Numbered from the stretch's first letter, positions 16,236 through 25,164 are shown. The stretch is 64,000 bases of DNA from JANPBY01 sp963851405 (GCA_963851405.1 CAWKPB010000004.1:62001-126000); one strand, 5' to 3'. The notes: generated by a model not told the origin, from the sequence alone. Numbers and translations are program-made.

Positions 16236-17450
16236 TTAGGCCGAGCCGAACGTGGTGCCCGAATCCTTCGGTGACGCACCGGAGCGCCGGGCCCACGTCC
16301 AGGGATAGCCGTCGTCTTCACCCTCGGTCCACGCGGGCGCCAGATCCAGCGGACCAAAGGTGTCGACCATCACCGCGAGCTCAGCCGTCGCTGCCGCACC
16401 GATGGAGGCCTCCACCGATCCGGGTTGCGGGCCGTGAGTGAAGCCGGACGGATGCAAGGTCAGTGACCCAAGCTCAATGCCGGCTCCCTTGCGGGACATG
16501 AAGTCGCCGCCCACGTAGAACAGGACCTCATCGCTGTCGACGTTGGCGTGGTTGTACGGCGCGGGGATCGAATCCGGGTGATAGTCGAACAGTCGCGGCA
16601 CGAAGGAACACACCACGAAACCTGGGCCCTCGAACGTCTGGTGCACCGGCGGTGGCTGGTGCAATCGCCCGGTGATGGGCTCGAAGTCGTGAATCGAGAA
16701 CGCATACGGGTAAAGGCATCCATCCCACCCGACCACATCAAAGGGATGATGAGCATAGGTGAACCGGGTCCAGCCCTGACGATGCCGGACCAGGACCTCC
16801 ACACCTTCGCCCTCGACGATCAGCGGCTCGACAGGGCCCCGCAAGTCACGTTCGCAGAACGGGGAGTGCTCGAGGAACTGCCCGCGCGGAGACAGGTAAC
16901 GCCGTGGCGGCCCGATGTGGCCGCTGGCCTCGGTCATGAGCAGCCGAAGCGGGTCACCGGCGTCCGGCACCCATCGATGCGTGGTGGAGGTAGGCAGCAG
17001 CAGGTAGTCGCCAGCGCCCACGCGAATCGAGCCGAAGATCGTTTCGCAGACTCCGGATCCCGACTCGACATAGGCCAACTCGTCGCCCATGGCATTGCGA
17101 TACAGGGGGGAGGCAGCGTCGGCCGCTACGTACTCCAACGTCACGTCACGGTTGCCCAAGAGCGGCCGTCGTCCGGTCACAGCATCGGTGCCCGCGGGGA
17201 AGTCGAGCCGGTGGCTGAAGCTGTGCCGCGGCAGCAGCGGCTGATTGGGGACGAGCGACGTCGCGTGGGCAGGCAGGTAGGTCTCGGCGGAGGTGATCGC
17301 GGTGGGCAGGTACCGGTGATAGAGCAGGGCCGAATCGTGGGAGAAGCCCTCGATCCCCATGAGCTCCTCGGCAAACAGCCCGCCATCAGGGCGACGGAAC
17401 TGCACGTGCCGCTTACGCGGGATGTCTCCGACCTTCCGGTAGTACGCCAT
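16236..17450 (-). CDS. hmgA: Homogentisate 1,2-dioxygenase
   Basis: Iron(II) ring-cleaving dioxygenase that opens homogentisate to maleylacetoacetate in tyrosine catabolism. 404 residues, as in the short actinobacterial type. The cupin part has PYNHANVDSDEVLFYVGGDF with candidate iron His and Glu, and LHPSGFTHGPQPG with a third ligand. The ATG at 17450 follows AGGAGACGAG, a good ribosome site. It is divergent from the gene at 17521, and fahA and hppD lie in the same cluster. Confidence 0.95.
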   Translation of the reverse strand: MAYYRKVGDIPRKRHVQFRRPDGGLFAEELMGIEGFSHDSALLYHRYLPTAITSAETYLPAHATSLVPNQPLLPRHSFSHRLDFPAGTDAVTGRRPLLGNRDVTLEYVAADAASPLYRNAMGDELAYVESGSGVCETIFGSIRVGAGDYLLLPTSTTHRWVPDAGDPLRLLMTEASGHIGPPRRYLSPRGQFLEHSPFCERDLRGPVEPLIVEGEGVEVLVRHRQGWTRFTYAHHPFDVVGWDGCLYPYAFSIHDFEPITGRLHQPPPVHQTFEGPGFVVCSFVPRLFDYHPDSIPAPYNHANVDSDEVLFYVGGDFMSRKGAGIELGSLTLHPSGFTHGPQPGSVEASIGAAATAELAVMVDTFGPLDLAPAWTEGEDDGYPWTWARRSGASPKDSGTTFGSA

Positions 17451-17520
17451 CTCGTCTCCTCGATGTCCGATAAACGGATGTTCTTGTCCTCTCAGAAGAC
17501 GATCCGCTAGCGTCGCCCGC

Positions 17521-18357
17521 GTGTCAAGCCTGCTCGCGCATCTGGTCGACGATGCGGCCGTGTTCCCACCCGGCGACGCGGTTGTCCCCGACGCGGTGCG
17601 CATCCATCGAGAGCTCCGCCACAGCCGCTACGCCCCCGCTCTCGGTCCGATGCTTATCCGAGCCACCCAAACCGCGGAACTAGTGGGGCAGGTCCGGTCG
17701 GGCGACGACCTCAAGATCGGCCTGATCGCTTCCCCCGAGGGAGGCCTGGTCGAGCTGGCGTACGCGCGTGACTTGCTGCTCGACCTAGAGGAGGCGGCAA
17801 CGCTCATCCAGATCGAGATCGCCTTGCCTCAAGACCACGACCCGGGTGCGGCCGCCGAGGCCATGCTCGAGGGGTTGGCGTTCTCCGCCCAGGCGTACCT
17901 CGAGATCCCCCGCCGATCCGGCTGGGAATCCGCCCTGGACGTGTTGGCCGGCGACGGGGTCGAACGAGCGAAATTCCGCACCGGAGGGGTCACCGCTGAC
18001 GCTCACCCCTCCGAGGACGAACTGGCCGCTTTCATCTGCGCGTGCGTCGAGCGGGCCTTGGCGTTCAAGCTCACGGCGGGACTGCACCACGCCGTCCGCC
18101 ACACGACGGAGCTCGGCTTCGAACAGCACGGCGTCCTCAACGTCTTGGCGGGTGTCAGCGCGGCGCAGGACGGCGCGAGCCGGCCCGAGATTGCGGACGT
18201 GCTCGCTGCACGACGACCTGAACCGCTCCTGGAACGGCTTGCCGACAGTGACCACCGACGAATTCGGGAATCCTGGGTTTCGTTCGGCTGCTGTGGAGTC
18301 ACGGAACCGCTCGATGAGTTGGCCGCCTTGGGCTTGGACTATGAGGAGGACGCATGA
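17521..18357 (+). CDS. Conserved hypothetical protein of the homogentisate cluster
   Basis: A soluble 278-residue protein without signal or membrane helix and with alternating beta/alpha stretches that could form a barrel. Notable segments are DDAAVFPPGDA near the N terminus, ERAKFRTGGVTADAHPSEDELA in the middle (short pieces KFRTGG), AFKLTAGLHHAVRH with adjacent His residues, and SWVSFGCCGVTEPLDEL at the C terminus with a CC pair. It is divergently placed to hmgA and overlaps fahA by 4 bases, so it belongs to tyrosine degradation. I do not recognise a characterised family. The pathway step missing from this window is maleylacetoacetate isomerase, which makes it a candidate, but that is only inference. 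GTG start. Confidence 0.85.
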   Translation: MSSLLAHLVDDAAVFPPGDAVVPDAVRIHRELRHSRYAPALGPMLIRATQTAELVGQVRSGDDLKIGLIASPEGGLVELAYARDLLLDLEEAATLIQIEIALPQDHDPGAAAEAMLEGLAFSAQAYLEIPRRSGWESALDVLAGDGVERAKFRTGGVTADAHPSEDELAAFICACVERALAFKLTAGLHHAVRHTTELGFEQHGVLNVLAGVSAAQDGASRPEIADVLAARRPEPLLERLADSDHRRIRESWVSFGCCGVTEPLDELAALGLDYEEDA

Positions 18358-19556
18358 GCACGACGTGGGTCGAGGTGCCGAACGGCTCCCCCTTCCCCGT
18401 GCAGAACCTCCCCTACGGCGTCTTCGCTCCCCCCGGCGGCCAACCACGGGGCGGAGTGCGGATCGCAGACCTGGTCCTCGATCTGGCAACCAGCGGCCTG
18501 CCCCATGCCGATGCGTTCGCGACGGCTTCCCTGAACGCCTTTCTCGCCCGCGGCCGTACCGCCTGGGCTGAGCACCGTGCGGCCCTCACATCAGCACTGA
18601 CCGACGAGACCCGCCGAGACCAGCTCGAACCGCATCTGCACCCCGTCCAGGGCGTCTCCATGCACCTGCCTGTCGAGGTGGCTGACTACGTGGACTTCTA
18701 CTCCAGTGAGCACCATGCGATGAACGTCGGGGTGATGTTCCGCCCGGACTCACCGGCTCTCCCACCCAACTGGAAACACCTTCCGATCGGCTATCACGGG
18801 CGCGCGGGCACGATCGTGGTGTCGGGCACGGACGTCGTACGGCCTTGTGGTCAGCGCAAGCCACCTGACGCCACGGTGCCCACCTTCGGCCCGTCCCAGC
18901 GCCTCGACATCGAGGCCGAAGTCGCGTTCATCGTGGGGAGCCCGTCCACGCTTGGGCAGCCAGTAGCGACCGGCGAGTTCCGCGATCACGTCTTCGGACT
19001 CGCGCTGCTCAACGATTGGTCCGCCCGGGACATCCAGGCCTGGGAATACCAGCCGCTCGGACCCTTCCTCGGGAAGTCGTTCGCGACGTCGCTGTCCCCG
19101 TGGATCACTCCCTTGGCGGCGCTCGAGGATGCCCGGGTTCCCCTCCCCCCACAGGACCCGACCGTGCTGGCCTACCTCATCGATGACGACGCGTGGACGC
19201 TCGACCTGGACCTGTCGGTCTCGCTCAACGGCGAGGAGGTGTCCCGTCCGCCGTTCGCGTCGATGTACTGGAGCCCCGGTCAACAGCTGGCGCACATGAC
19301 CGCCAACGGCGCCTCCCTGCGGACCGGAGACGTCTACGCGTCCGGCACCGTGACTGGCCCGGACCGCGGACAGCGCGGTTCGTTCCTCGAGCTCTCCTGG
19401 GGCGGCAAGGAGCCACTCGAACTTGCCTCAGGGCGCTCGGTCACGTTCTTGGAGGACGGCGACGAAGTGACCATCACCGGCTGGGCCCAGGGATCGGACG
19501 GCGTGCGCATCGGGCTCGGCGCCGTATCCGGGCGCATCCGTCCTACGGCCAGCTAA
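18354..19556 (+). CDS. fahA: Fumarylacetoacetase
   Basis: Last enzyme of the homogentisate route, splitting fumarylacetoacetate into fumarate and acetoacetate. 400 residues with an N-terminal SH3-like domain (NLPYGVFAPPG) and the FAH fold: VDFYSSEHHAMNVGVMFR, GYHGRAGTIVVSG, the metal-site DIEAEVAFIVG, LLNDWSARDIQAWEYQPLGPF and GKSFATSLSPWI. The ATG overlaps the preceding stop (ATGA). A small CCAACG-CAC-CGTTGG hairpin lies 13 bases after the stop. Confidence 0.96.
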   Translation: MSTTWVEVPNGSPFPVQNLPYGVFAPPGGQPRGGVRIADLVLDLATSGLPHADAFATASLNAFLARGRTAWAEHRAALTSALTDETRRDQLEPHLHPVQGVSMHLPVEVADYVDFYSSEHHAMNVGVMFRPDSPALPPNWKHLPIGYHGRAGTIVVSGTDVVRPCGQRKPPDATVPTFGPSQRLDIEAEVAFIVGSPSTLGQPVATGEFRDHVFGLALLNDWSARDIQAWEYQPLGPFLGKSFATSLSPWITPLAALEDARVPLPPQDPTVLAYLIDDDAWTLDLDLSVSLNGEEVSRPPFASMYWSPGQQLAHMTANGASLRTGDVYASGTVTGPDRGQRGSFLELSWGGKEPLELASGRSVTFLEDGDEVTITGWAQGSDGVRIGLGAVSGRIRPTAS

Positions 19557-19568
19557 CCCGTCGACCCG

Positions 19569-19583
19569 CCAACGCACCGTTGG
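19569..19583 (+). terminator. Weak candidate hairpin after fahA
   Basis: A perfect 6-bp stem, CCAACG/CGTTGG, with a 3-base loop, 13 bases after the fahA stop. No T-run follows, so termination is uncertain. Confidence 0.3.
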
Positions 19584-19751
19584 GCTGCGGATCTGAGATG
19601 CGGTCGACTGAAAGCGTGGGCTCCTTCGGCAGCCGGAACTGGATGCCACCAGGCCCGACCCGGTCGAGATCTGCACATCTGTTCGCTGACGGCTGTGCAG
19701 GCCAACGGCTACGGTCACCGTCACCGTGCCGCCCAGGATGAGAGGTTCCCC

Positions 19752-20168
19752 ATGAAGGTGCTTCGAGTTTCGTTCGTCGGGATTCGCACCGGGCATTTCG
19801 ATGCGACCAAGGCCATGTTCCGGGATGTCCTCGGGATGGAGGCAGCCTTTTCGCATCCTGACTGGGCAGGGTTCAGCCTTCCCTCCGGACCACGAGATCT
19901 CCTCGAGGTCCTCGGTCCGGGCATGACCGACGAGCGCGTCGCTCCCGCGGCGTTTGACACAGGAGTGCTCATCGCCTTCGCAGTCGACGACGTCCTCAGC
20001 GCCCGCGAGGAACTGGCCGCCGCAGGAGTCGAACTGGTCGGTGACTTCGTTTGGGCGCACGAGTTGACCGGCGGCGACCCGAACGACCGCTGGGGCTGGT
20101 TCTTCTTTCGTGGCCCAGACGATCACATCTACGTCATCCAACAGGACGGCGTGCCGGCACCAGAGTGA
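19752..20168 (+). CDS. VOC (glyoxalase-fold) family protein
   Basis: A 138-residue single-domain vicinal-oxygen-chelate protein: VSFVGIRTGHFDATKAMFRDVLGM is the first beta-alpha-beta unit, and the second half ends with a strand and Glu-like ligand region around WGWFFFRGPDDHIYVIQQ. It starts at an ATG preceded by GAGAGG and lies between fahA and the convergent hppD. Substrate unknown; possibly a dioxygenase, a glyoxalase or a resistance protein. Confidence 0.82.
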   Translation: MKVLRVSFVGIRTGHFDATKAMFRDVLGMEAAFSHPDWAGFSLPSGPRDLLEVLGPGMTDERVAPAAFDTGVLIAFAVDDVLSAREELAAAGVELVGDFVWAHELTGGDPNDRWGWFFFRGPDDHIYVIQQDGVPAPE

Positions 20169-20198
20169 CCACCAAGCGGGCCCTGTGGGAGCTGCTGC

Positions 20199-21401
20199 CT
20201 AGAGATTCCCGCGGAGCTCCTGCTCGCGCTCTATGGCCTCGAACAGCGCCTTGAAGTTGCCCTTGCCGAAACCGAGCGATCCATGCCGCTCGATCAACTC
20301 ATAGAACACGGTCGGACGATCGCCGACCGGCTTGGTGAAGATCTGCAGGAGATACCCGTCCTCGTCGCGATCCACCAGGATTCGGTGCTCCTTGAGCACC
20401 TCGATCGGCACCCGCACATGGCCGATCCGCTCCCGCAGCGCCGGGTCGTCGTAGTAGCTGTCGGGGGTGTCGAGGAACTCGATGCCCTCACGTCGCAGCG
20501 CCTCGACGCTGGCGACGATGTCGCCGGTGGCCAGCGCGACGTGCTGCACTCCCGGCCCGTCGTAGAACTCGAGGTACTCGTCGATCTGGCTCTTCTTCTT
20601 CGCGATAGCCGGCTCGTTCAGGGGGAATTTCACCCGGTGGTTGCCGTTCGCCACCACCTTGCTCATCAGTGCCGAGTAGTCAGTGGCGATGTCGTCCCCC
20701 ACGAACTCCGCCATGTTCACGAAGCCCATGACCTTGTTGTAGTAGGTCACCCACTCGTCCATCCGGCCCAGCTCGACGTTGCCGACGCAGTGATCGATGG
20801 CCTGGAAGATGCGCTTGGGCGCCCCCTCCCGCTTCTCGAAGGTCGACGTACGGGACACATAGCCGGGCAGGTACGGCCCCGAGTAGCGCGAGCGGTCGAT
20901 CAGCGTGTGCCTCGTCTCGCCGTATGCGGCAATAGCCGCCAGGCGCACCGTTCCGTGTTCGTCTGTCACGTCGTGCGGCTCTTCGAGCACGGTCGCGCCG
21001 ACGGAATGCGCGTGCGCAATGCACCGATCGACATCGGGGACTTCCAGCGCGAGATCGACGACTCCATCACCATGGCGCCGCTGATGATCCAGCAGCGGGC
21101 TGCCTGGAGCCACGCCCCCCATAAAGACGAACCGGGCCGATCCTGAGCGCAGCACGTAGGCCTTGTGGTCACGATTGCCGTTCTCCGGTCCGGAGTAGGC
21201 CACCAACTCCATGCCGAACGCGGATCGGTAGAAGTGCGCCGTCTGGGTTGCGTTGCCGACCACGAAGACCACGGAGTCCATCGCGGTCACCGGGAAGGGG
21301 TCGGTGCTCTCGTCGTAGTCGACGAGACCCACGAGCTGGCGCAGCTGGTCGGCGTCGAGCGCAGCTGCGCGCTCTTCCGGGGTCAGGGTCATCTGAGTCA
21401 T
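20199..21401 (-). CDS. hppD: 4-hydroxyphenylpyruvate dioxygenase
   Basis: Fe(II) dioxygenase converting 4-hydroxyphenylpyruvate to homogentisate, the entry step of the pathway whose later enzymes lie just left. 400 residues in two VOC domains; iron ligands are His204 (AIDHCVGNV), His287 (GVQHVALATGDI) and Glu368 (VFYELIERHG), with KGNFKALFEAIE at the C-terminal gate helix. It is divergent from an AsnC regulator across about 107 bp holding three GGACA-type half-sites. Confidence 0.97.
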   Translation of the reverse strand: MTQMTLTPEERAAALDADQLRQLVGLVDYDESTDPFPVTAMDSVVFVVGNATQTAHFYRSAFGMELVAYSGPENGNRDHKAYVLRSGSARFVFMGGVAPGSPLLDHQRRHGDGVVDLALEVPDVDRCIAHAHSVGATVLEEPHDVTDEHGTVRLAAIAAYGETRHTLIDRSRYSGPYLPGYVSRTSTFEKREGAPKRIFQAIDHCVGNVELGRMDEWVTYYNKVMGFVNMAEFVGDDIATDYSALMSKVVANGNHRVKFPLNEPAIAKKKSQIDEYLEFYDGPGVQHVALATGDIVASVEALRREGIEFLDTPDSYYDDPALRERIGHVRVPIEVLKEHRILVDRDEDGYLLQIFTKPVGDRPTVFYELIERHGSLGFGKGNFKALFEAIEREQELRGNL

Positions 21402-21452
21402 GAACGAACAGTGACGGCGCGCTCGGCTCTGGTCAACCCGTCGCCGCCACGG

Positions 21453-21500
21453 TGGACACTTCGCTCAATTTGTCCGACACAAGGGCAGAGTTGTAGGACA
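21453..21500. promoter_or_regulatory. Three TGTCC/GGACA half-sites between hppD and asnC
   Basis: TGGACA at 21453-21458, TGTCCGACA at 21471-21479 and TGTAGGACA at 21492-21500. The last two form an inverted pair with 8 of 9 bases matching; centres are about 20 bases apart, near two helix turns. The divergent gene encodes an Lrp/AsnC regulator, so this is a plausible site for it controlling itself and hppD. Confidence 0.5.
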
Positions 21501-21508
21501 CTTTGCCC

Positions 21509-22000
21509 ATGCACACCCTAGATTCGCTGGACGCCTCGATCATCACCCTGTTTTCCGAATCGCCACGCGTCGGTGTGCTTGAGGCCAGCCGGCAGTTGGG
21601 CGTCGCCAGGGGGACGGTCCAAGCTCGGCTAGACCGGCTCGCCGAGCGCGGGATCATCCGCGGCTGGGGGCCGGAGCTGTCGCCCATCGCTTTGGGGTTT
21701 GACGTGGCCGCGTTCGTGACCGTTGAGCTCAGACAAATCCGTGGCCACGACCCAGTGACCGATCGGCTCGCTGAGATCGCCGAGGTTCTCGAGGTGCACA
21801 CGATCACCGGGGCGAGTGACCTGTTGTGCCACGTCGTGGCCCGGGGCAACGCCGACCTCCAGCGGGTCATTGACTCGATCGTGTCCATCGAGGGCGTGGA
21901 GCGCACCGCGACCACCATCGTCTTGGACACCCCCGTGTCCTATCGGGCCCTACCCCTCGTGAGCGCCGCGGCGATCGATCCGGCCGCTTCGACGACCTGA
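21509..22000 (+). CDS. Lrp/AsnC family transcriptional regulator
   Basis: A 163-residue regulator with N-terminal winged helix (LDASIITLFSESPRVGVLEASRQLGVARGTVQARLDRL, seen as short HTH pieces GVLEASRQLG and VQARLDRLAE) and the C-terminal RAM domain ending VHTITGASDLLCHVVARGNADLQRVI, the ligand-binding GxxDL motif. The ATG at 21509 is preferred to a TTG two codons earlier. It is divergent from hppD, so it is the likely regulator of tyrosine degradation. Its end overlaps the convergent IclR gene by 61 bp. Confidence 0.92.
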   Translation: MHTLDSLDASIITLFSESPRVGVLEASRQLGVARGTVQARLDRLAERGIIRGWGPELSPIALGFDVAAFVTVELRQIRGHDPVTDRLAEIAEVLEVHTITGASDLLCHVVARGNADLQRVIDSIVSIEGVERTATTIVLDTPVSYRALPLVSAAAIDPAASTT

Positions 22001-22593
22001 GGACCGATCGTCGCCGCGTCGATCGGAACCAAGCCGATGACGCCCACTGAAGCCAGCAGCCCTGGCGAGGGCAGCGCTGCCGCGAGGCCATGAGCACTCG
22101 GCTGCAACTCACCGGTTGATGTCACCCACCCTGGGCCAGCGCCGATCGCGCGGCCGGCGGCACCCCGATCCCGCGGATGCCGGGTGCCCTCGCGATAGGC
22201 GACGTGGAAATCGGTCCACGACGGCTCGACGACGGCGACAGCGAGTACATCGCTGCCCCCGGAACCGTCCAAGACGCTGAGCGACGCCGTCAGTCCGGTG
22301 CTGTCGGCGAGTCGACGGAGCACCGGCAGGGCGGCCGAGCGCAGCAGCGGATGCACGGCGCGGGCCAGCCGAAGGACACCCAGCCCGAGCCGAGCTCGCC
22401 CGCTGTCGTCACGTTGCACCAAGCCGTGCTGCTCAAGGGTGGTGAGCAGGCGATAGACCACGGTGCGACCGACCTCGAGATCCGCGGCGAGCTCGGCGAC
22501 CGTACGACCATTCGGTGCCTCAGCGATGAGTTCGAGCAGCCGTACCCCGCGGTCCAAGGTCTGAGAGGTCTCGGCGGGGCTCACACGAGCCAC
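21940..22593 (-). CDS. IclR family transcriptional regulator
   Basis: A 217-residue protein with an N-terminal winged HTH (TLDRGVRLLELIAEAPNGRTVAELA, then VYRLLTTLEQHGLVQRDD) and a GAF-like effector domain. The effector domain is short and Gly/Ala-rich. The start is uncertain: GTG at 22593 gives VARVSPAETSQTLDRG; another GTG lies nine bases downstream. The 3' end runs 61 bp antisense into the AsnC gene. IclR members often govern aromatic degradation such as homogentisate, so it may co-regulate the neighbouring cluster. Confidence 0.85.
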   Translation of the reverse strand: MARVSPAETSQTLDRGVRLLELIAEAPNGRTVAELAADLEVGRTVVYRLLTTLEQHGLVQRDDSGRARLGLGVLRLARAVHPLLRSAALPVLRRLADSTGLTASLSVLDGSGGSDVLAVAVVEPSWTDFHVAYREGTRHPRDRGAAGRAIGAGPGWVTSTGELQPSAHGLAAALPSPGLLASVGVIGLVPIDAATIGPQVVEAAGSIAAALTRGRAR

Positions 22594-22683
22594 TGTCCCA
22601 CGATGCGCACGGGTAGGGACCTTGCGTGAGGCATCTTTCAGATCGAGGAGCAACGGTGGGCCATCTCTTGGTCAGAGCGGGTG

Positions 22684-23358
22684 CTACTGGACGGTGAACA
22701 GCTTCCATTGGCCCTCAGAGATGACCTCGACGTTGCCGTCGGTCACGACAATGGCGGTCTCGTCGTCGATCGCGTACGCCGGCCCAGAGATGTCGGCCGC
22801 CCAGCTTTCAGCCTCGGCCATGGTGTTGCCTGGCTGGTCATCGCCGTTGACGTGCGGGCAGATCGAGAAGTCCACGATCCCCAGCGTCTCGTCGGCCCCG
22901 GTAGGCGGTTTCCACTCGACGAAGTCCTCCCCGATGCGTGGGGTCATCACCATGCTTCCGGCGCTCAGTCCCACCCACACCATCTCGGGCAGCGACGGCA
23001 TCAGCTCCGCCAGCCCGGACTCCTTCAGCCAGTGGCACAGGTAGAGCGCGTCGCCGCCATTCACGAGCAGCACGTCCGCGGCTCGGACCCAGGAGACCCA
23101 GCGTTCCTTGTCGAGGCTTGGGAGCGCGGTGAGCTCCAGCACCCCCAAGGACTTCCAACCCAACTCGCACATGGGAGTCCGCGGTGCTTGTCCGCTGATG
23201 AAATCCCAGGCGCGAAGGGGACCGGCCATCGGATGTCCGTACGACGCAGTGGGGATGCAGAGCGCATCGCACTCCGCGATGGGTTTGCCGAGGAGGTCGA
23301 CCAATGCCTTGTGGATACTCGGGTTCTTGATCCCGGCGGAGGTCAGCAGAAGTTTCAT
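22684..23358 (-). CDS. Peptidase E (S51) family protein
   Basis: A 224-residue class I glutamine-amidotransferase-like hydrolase. The nucleophile elbow is GLSAGSM with Ser132, and VNGGDALYLCHWL precedes it as in aspartyl dipeptidase PepE (an NGGN-like loop). It is therefore assigned to family S51, cutting Asp-X dipeptides or cyanophycin-like products; the true substrate is unknown. Cytoplasmic, no signal. The GNAT gene ends 16 bases after its stop on the same strand is not the case: it starts upstream, with 16 bases between the GNAT stop and this ATG. Confidence 0.85.
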   Translation of the reverse strand: MKLLLTSAGIKNPSIHKALVDLLGKPIAECDALCIPTASYGHPMAGPLRAWDFISGQAPRTPMCELGWKSLGVLELTALPSLDKERWVSWVRAADVLLVNGGDALYLCHWLKESGLAELMPSLPEMVWVGLSAGSMVMTPRIGEDFVEWKPPTGADETLGIVDFSICPHVNGDDQPGNTMAEAESWAADISGPAYAIDDETAIVVTDGNVEVISEGQWKLFTVQ

Positions 23359-23374
23359 GCGACTCCAAATCCCG

Positions 23375-23869
23375 TCAGAGTGGGCGATGCATCACGTGCA
23401 GTCCTACCAGTCCTTGGTGGGCTTGGTCGAACGCCTCGGGCACGGTTCCGACGACGACAAAACCCAGGTCCTTCCACAACCGCACGGCCCCCTCGTTCGT
23501 CTCGACGACCGCGTTGAACTGCATGCTTCGGTAGCCCTGCCCCCTGGCCCAGCTAAGGACGTGCTCGGCCAGGGCTCGTCCCACCCCACGACCGGCGTAG
23601 GTGGGATCGACCATGAAGCTGGCCGTGGCGACGTGCGACCCGCGACCGGGCCGGTTGGGGCCGGCCTTGGCCGAGCCCACGACCACAGCTCCGTCCTCCG
23701 CGACGAAGGTCTGCGCCGGGGGCTCCTCCATCCACAGCGCCCGTCCCCCTTCTGAGGTGAGGTCCTCGGGGTAGGCGTAGGACTCCCCTGCACGCACGAT
23801 CGTGGCGAAGAATGGCCAGATTTGTGACCAGTCGTCAGCCACTGCGGCCCTGATCACTGTCGGGCTCAC
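23375..23869 (-). CDS. GNAT family N-acetyltransferase
   Basis: A 164-residue acetyl-CoA-dependent acetyltransferase. The acetyl-CoA loop is VDPTYAGRGVGRALAEHVLSWARG (the R/Q-x-x-G-x-G/A motif YAGRGVGRAL), and the later strand is MQFNAVVETNEGAVRLWKDLGF. The GTG start at 23869 overlaps the stop of the aminotransferase gene (GTGA). Phosphinothricin-type acetyltransferases look similar, but the substrate is not predictable. Confidence 0.9.
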   Translation of the reverse strand: MSPTVIRAAVADDWSQIWPFFATIVRAGESYAYPEDLTSEGGRALWMEEPPAQTFVAEDGAVVVGSAKAGPNRPGRGSHVATASFMVDPTYAGRGVGRALAEHVLSWARGQGYRSMQFNAVVETNEGAVRLWKDLGFVVVGTVPEAFDQAHQGLVGLHVMHRPL

Positions 23870-25005
23870 GGGAGTGCGGCCGCCATCTGACGGACGGCCG
23901 CCGTGAGAATCGCGGTCGACGTCGCGAAGTTGATCCGGACGAACGTCTCGCCTCCGGTCCCGAACCTCATGCCGCTGTCGAGGGCCACGCGGCCGTTCTC
24001 CAGGAACGTCTGGCACGGATCGTCGAGGCCGAGAGCCGCGCAGTCCAGCCACCCCAGGTAGGTGGCCTCTGGTTGGCGATACACCAAGCCCGGCAGGTAC
24101 TGCGCGATCAGCGAACCCAGCAGACGTCGACGGTCGTCAAGCTCGGAGACCAGCTCGTCGAGCCAGGCCTCGCACTCCTCTAGGGCCACCCGGCTCGCGG
24201 CGACCCCGAAGTGGTTGGCTCCATACGAGACCTCGTCCCCGATCAGGTCGAGAACGCCTCGACCTTTCGGGCTGGACGCCACCGCGAACCCAGCCTTGAG
24301 GCCGGCCAGGTTCCAGGCCTTGGACGCCGACATCAGCGAGATCGAGTCACGCGCTGCACCAACATCAAGGCTTGCGAACGGGACGTGGGGCCGTTCGGGA
24401 TAGACCATCGTGGCGTGGATCTCATCGCAGATCACCAGGACCCCGTGCCGGTCTGCCACCTCGGCAACAGCCTTCAGCTCCTCACCGGTCCAGCTGCGAC
24501 CGACGGGGTTGTGCGGGCTGCACATCAGATAGACCCGGGTTCCAGCGGCGAAAGCCGCGTCCAACCCCACGAGGTCAAGGGTCCAGCCCCGGGAACCATC
24601 CCGCAGGAGCGGGACCTCGACCACACGGCGCTTCGCATGCGTGATCGTGGTGAAGAACGGGTGATAGACGGGTGGATTGATGACGATGCCGTCACCCGGC
24701 TCGGTCGTGGCATGGATCAGCTCGAGGACCCCCCGCAAGATGTCGGGCACCACGCACACGTCGTCAGGATCAACGGCCAGATCCCAGCGACGGCCGGCAA
24801 ATCCGGCGTAGGCCTCCGCTGCTCCGGCCAGGCCGACATACCCGGTGTCGCTCCCAGCCACCATTTCGGCCAGGACCCGCTGGATGGGAGGAGCGAGGTC
24901 CACGTCGCTCTCGGCGACCCATAGCGGAAGCACATCCGGGTCAAACGCACGCCACTTAACGCTGGTGCGCTGGCGAAGTCGGTCGAGTGGCACGTCGAGG
25001 ATCAC
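23866..25005 (-). CDS. MalY/PatB-type PLP C-S lyase (aminotransferase fold)
   Basis: A fold-type I PLP enzyme of 379 residues. SVKWRAFDPDVLPLWVAESD at the N terminus, CSPHNPVGRSW with the substrate-binding Asn, VICDEIHATMVYP with PLP Asp, and SASKAWNLAGLKAG with the Schiff-base lysine are typical of the MalY/PatB group, which carry beta C-S lyase (cystathionine lyase) activity. The GTG at 25005 matches the usual N terminus; an upstream GTG at 25062 would add 19 residues. Coupled to the GNAT gene. Possible role in cysteine or methionine metabolism. Confidence 0.9.
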   Translation of the reverse strand: MILDVPLDRLRQRTSVKWRAFDPDVLPLWVAESDVDLAPPIQRVLAEMVAGSDTGYVGLAGAAEAYAGFAGRRWDLAVDPDDVCVVPDILRGVLELIHATTEPGDGIVINPPVYHPFFTTITHAKRRVVEVPLLRDGSRGWTLDLVGLDAAFAAGTRVYLMCSPHNPVGRSWTGEELKAVAEVADRHGVLVICDEIHATMVYPERPHVPFASLDVGAARDSISLMSASKAWNLAGLKAGFAVASSPKGRGVLDLIGDEVSYGANHFGVAASRVALEECEAWLDELVSELDDRRRLLGSLIAQYLPGLVYRQPEATYLGWLDCAALGLDDPCQTFLENGRVALDSGMRFGTGGETFVRINFATSTAILTAAVRQMAAALP

Positions 25006-25164
25006 CGGCTGACTATCCCAGAGCAGGCGGGCCGGTGACTGTGCGGGCGGGCTTTCCGGCACCCGCGGGCAGAAGTCGTGCCTTACGGCCGGCGGCGCGA
25101 TGGAAATGTCGGGCTATGGCACCACTTCGCGCCGAGACGCGGATGAGTGGTCGAGTGAACCGAG

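Noticed and set aside
21503..21508. TTG start two codons before the AsnC ATG
   Set aside because: The ATG at 21509 gives the usual short N terminus, and the TTG adds only two residues without a better ribosome site.
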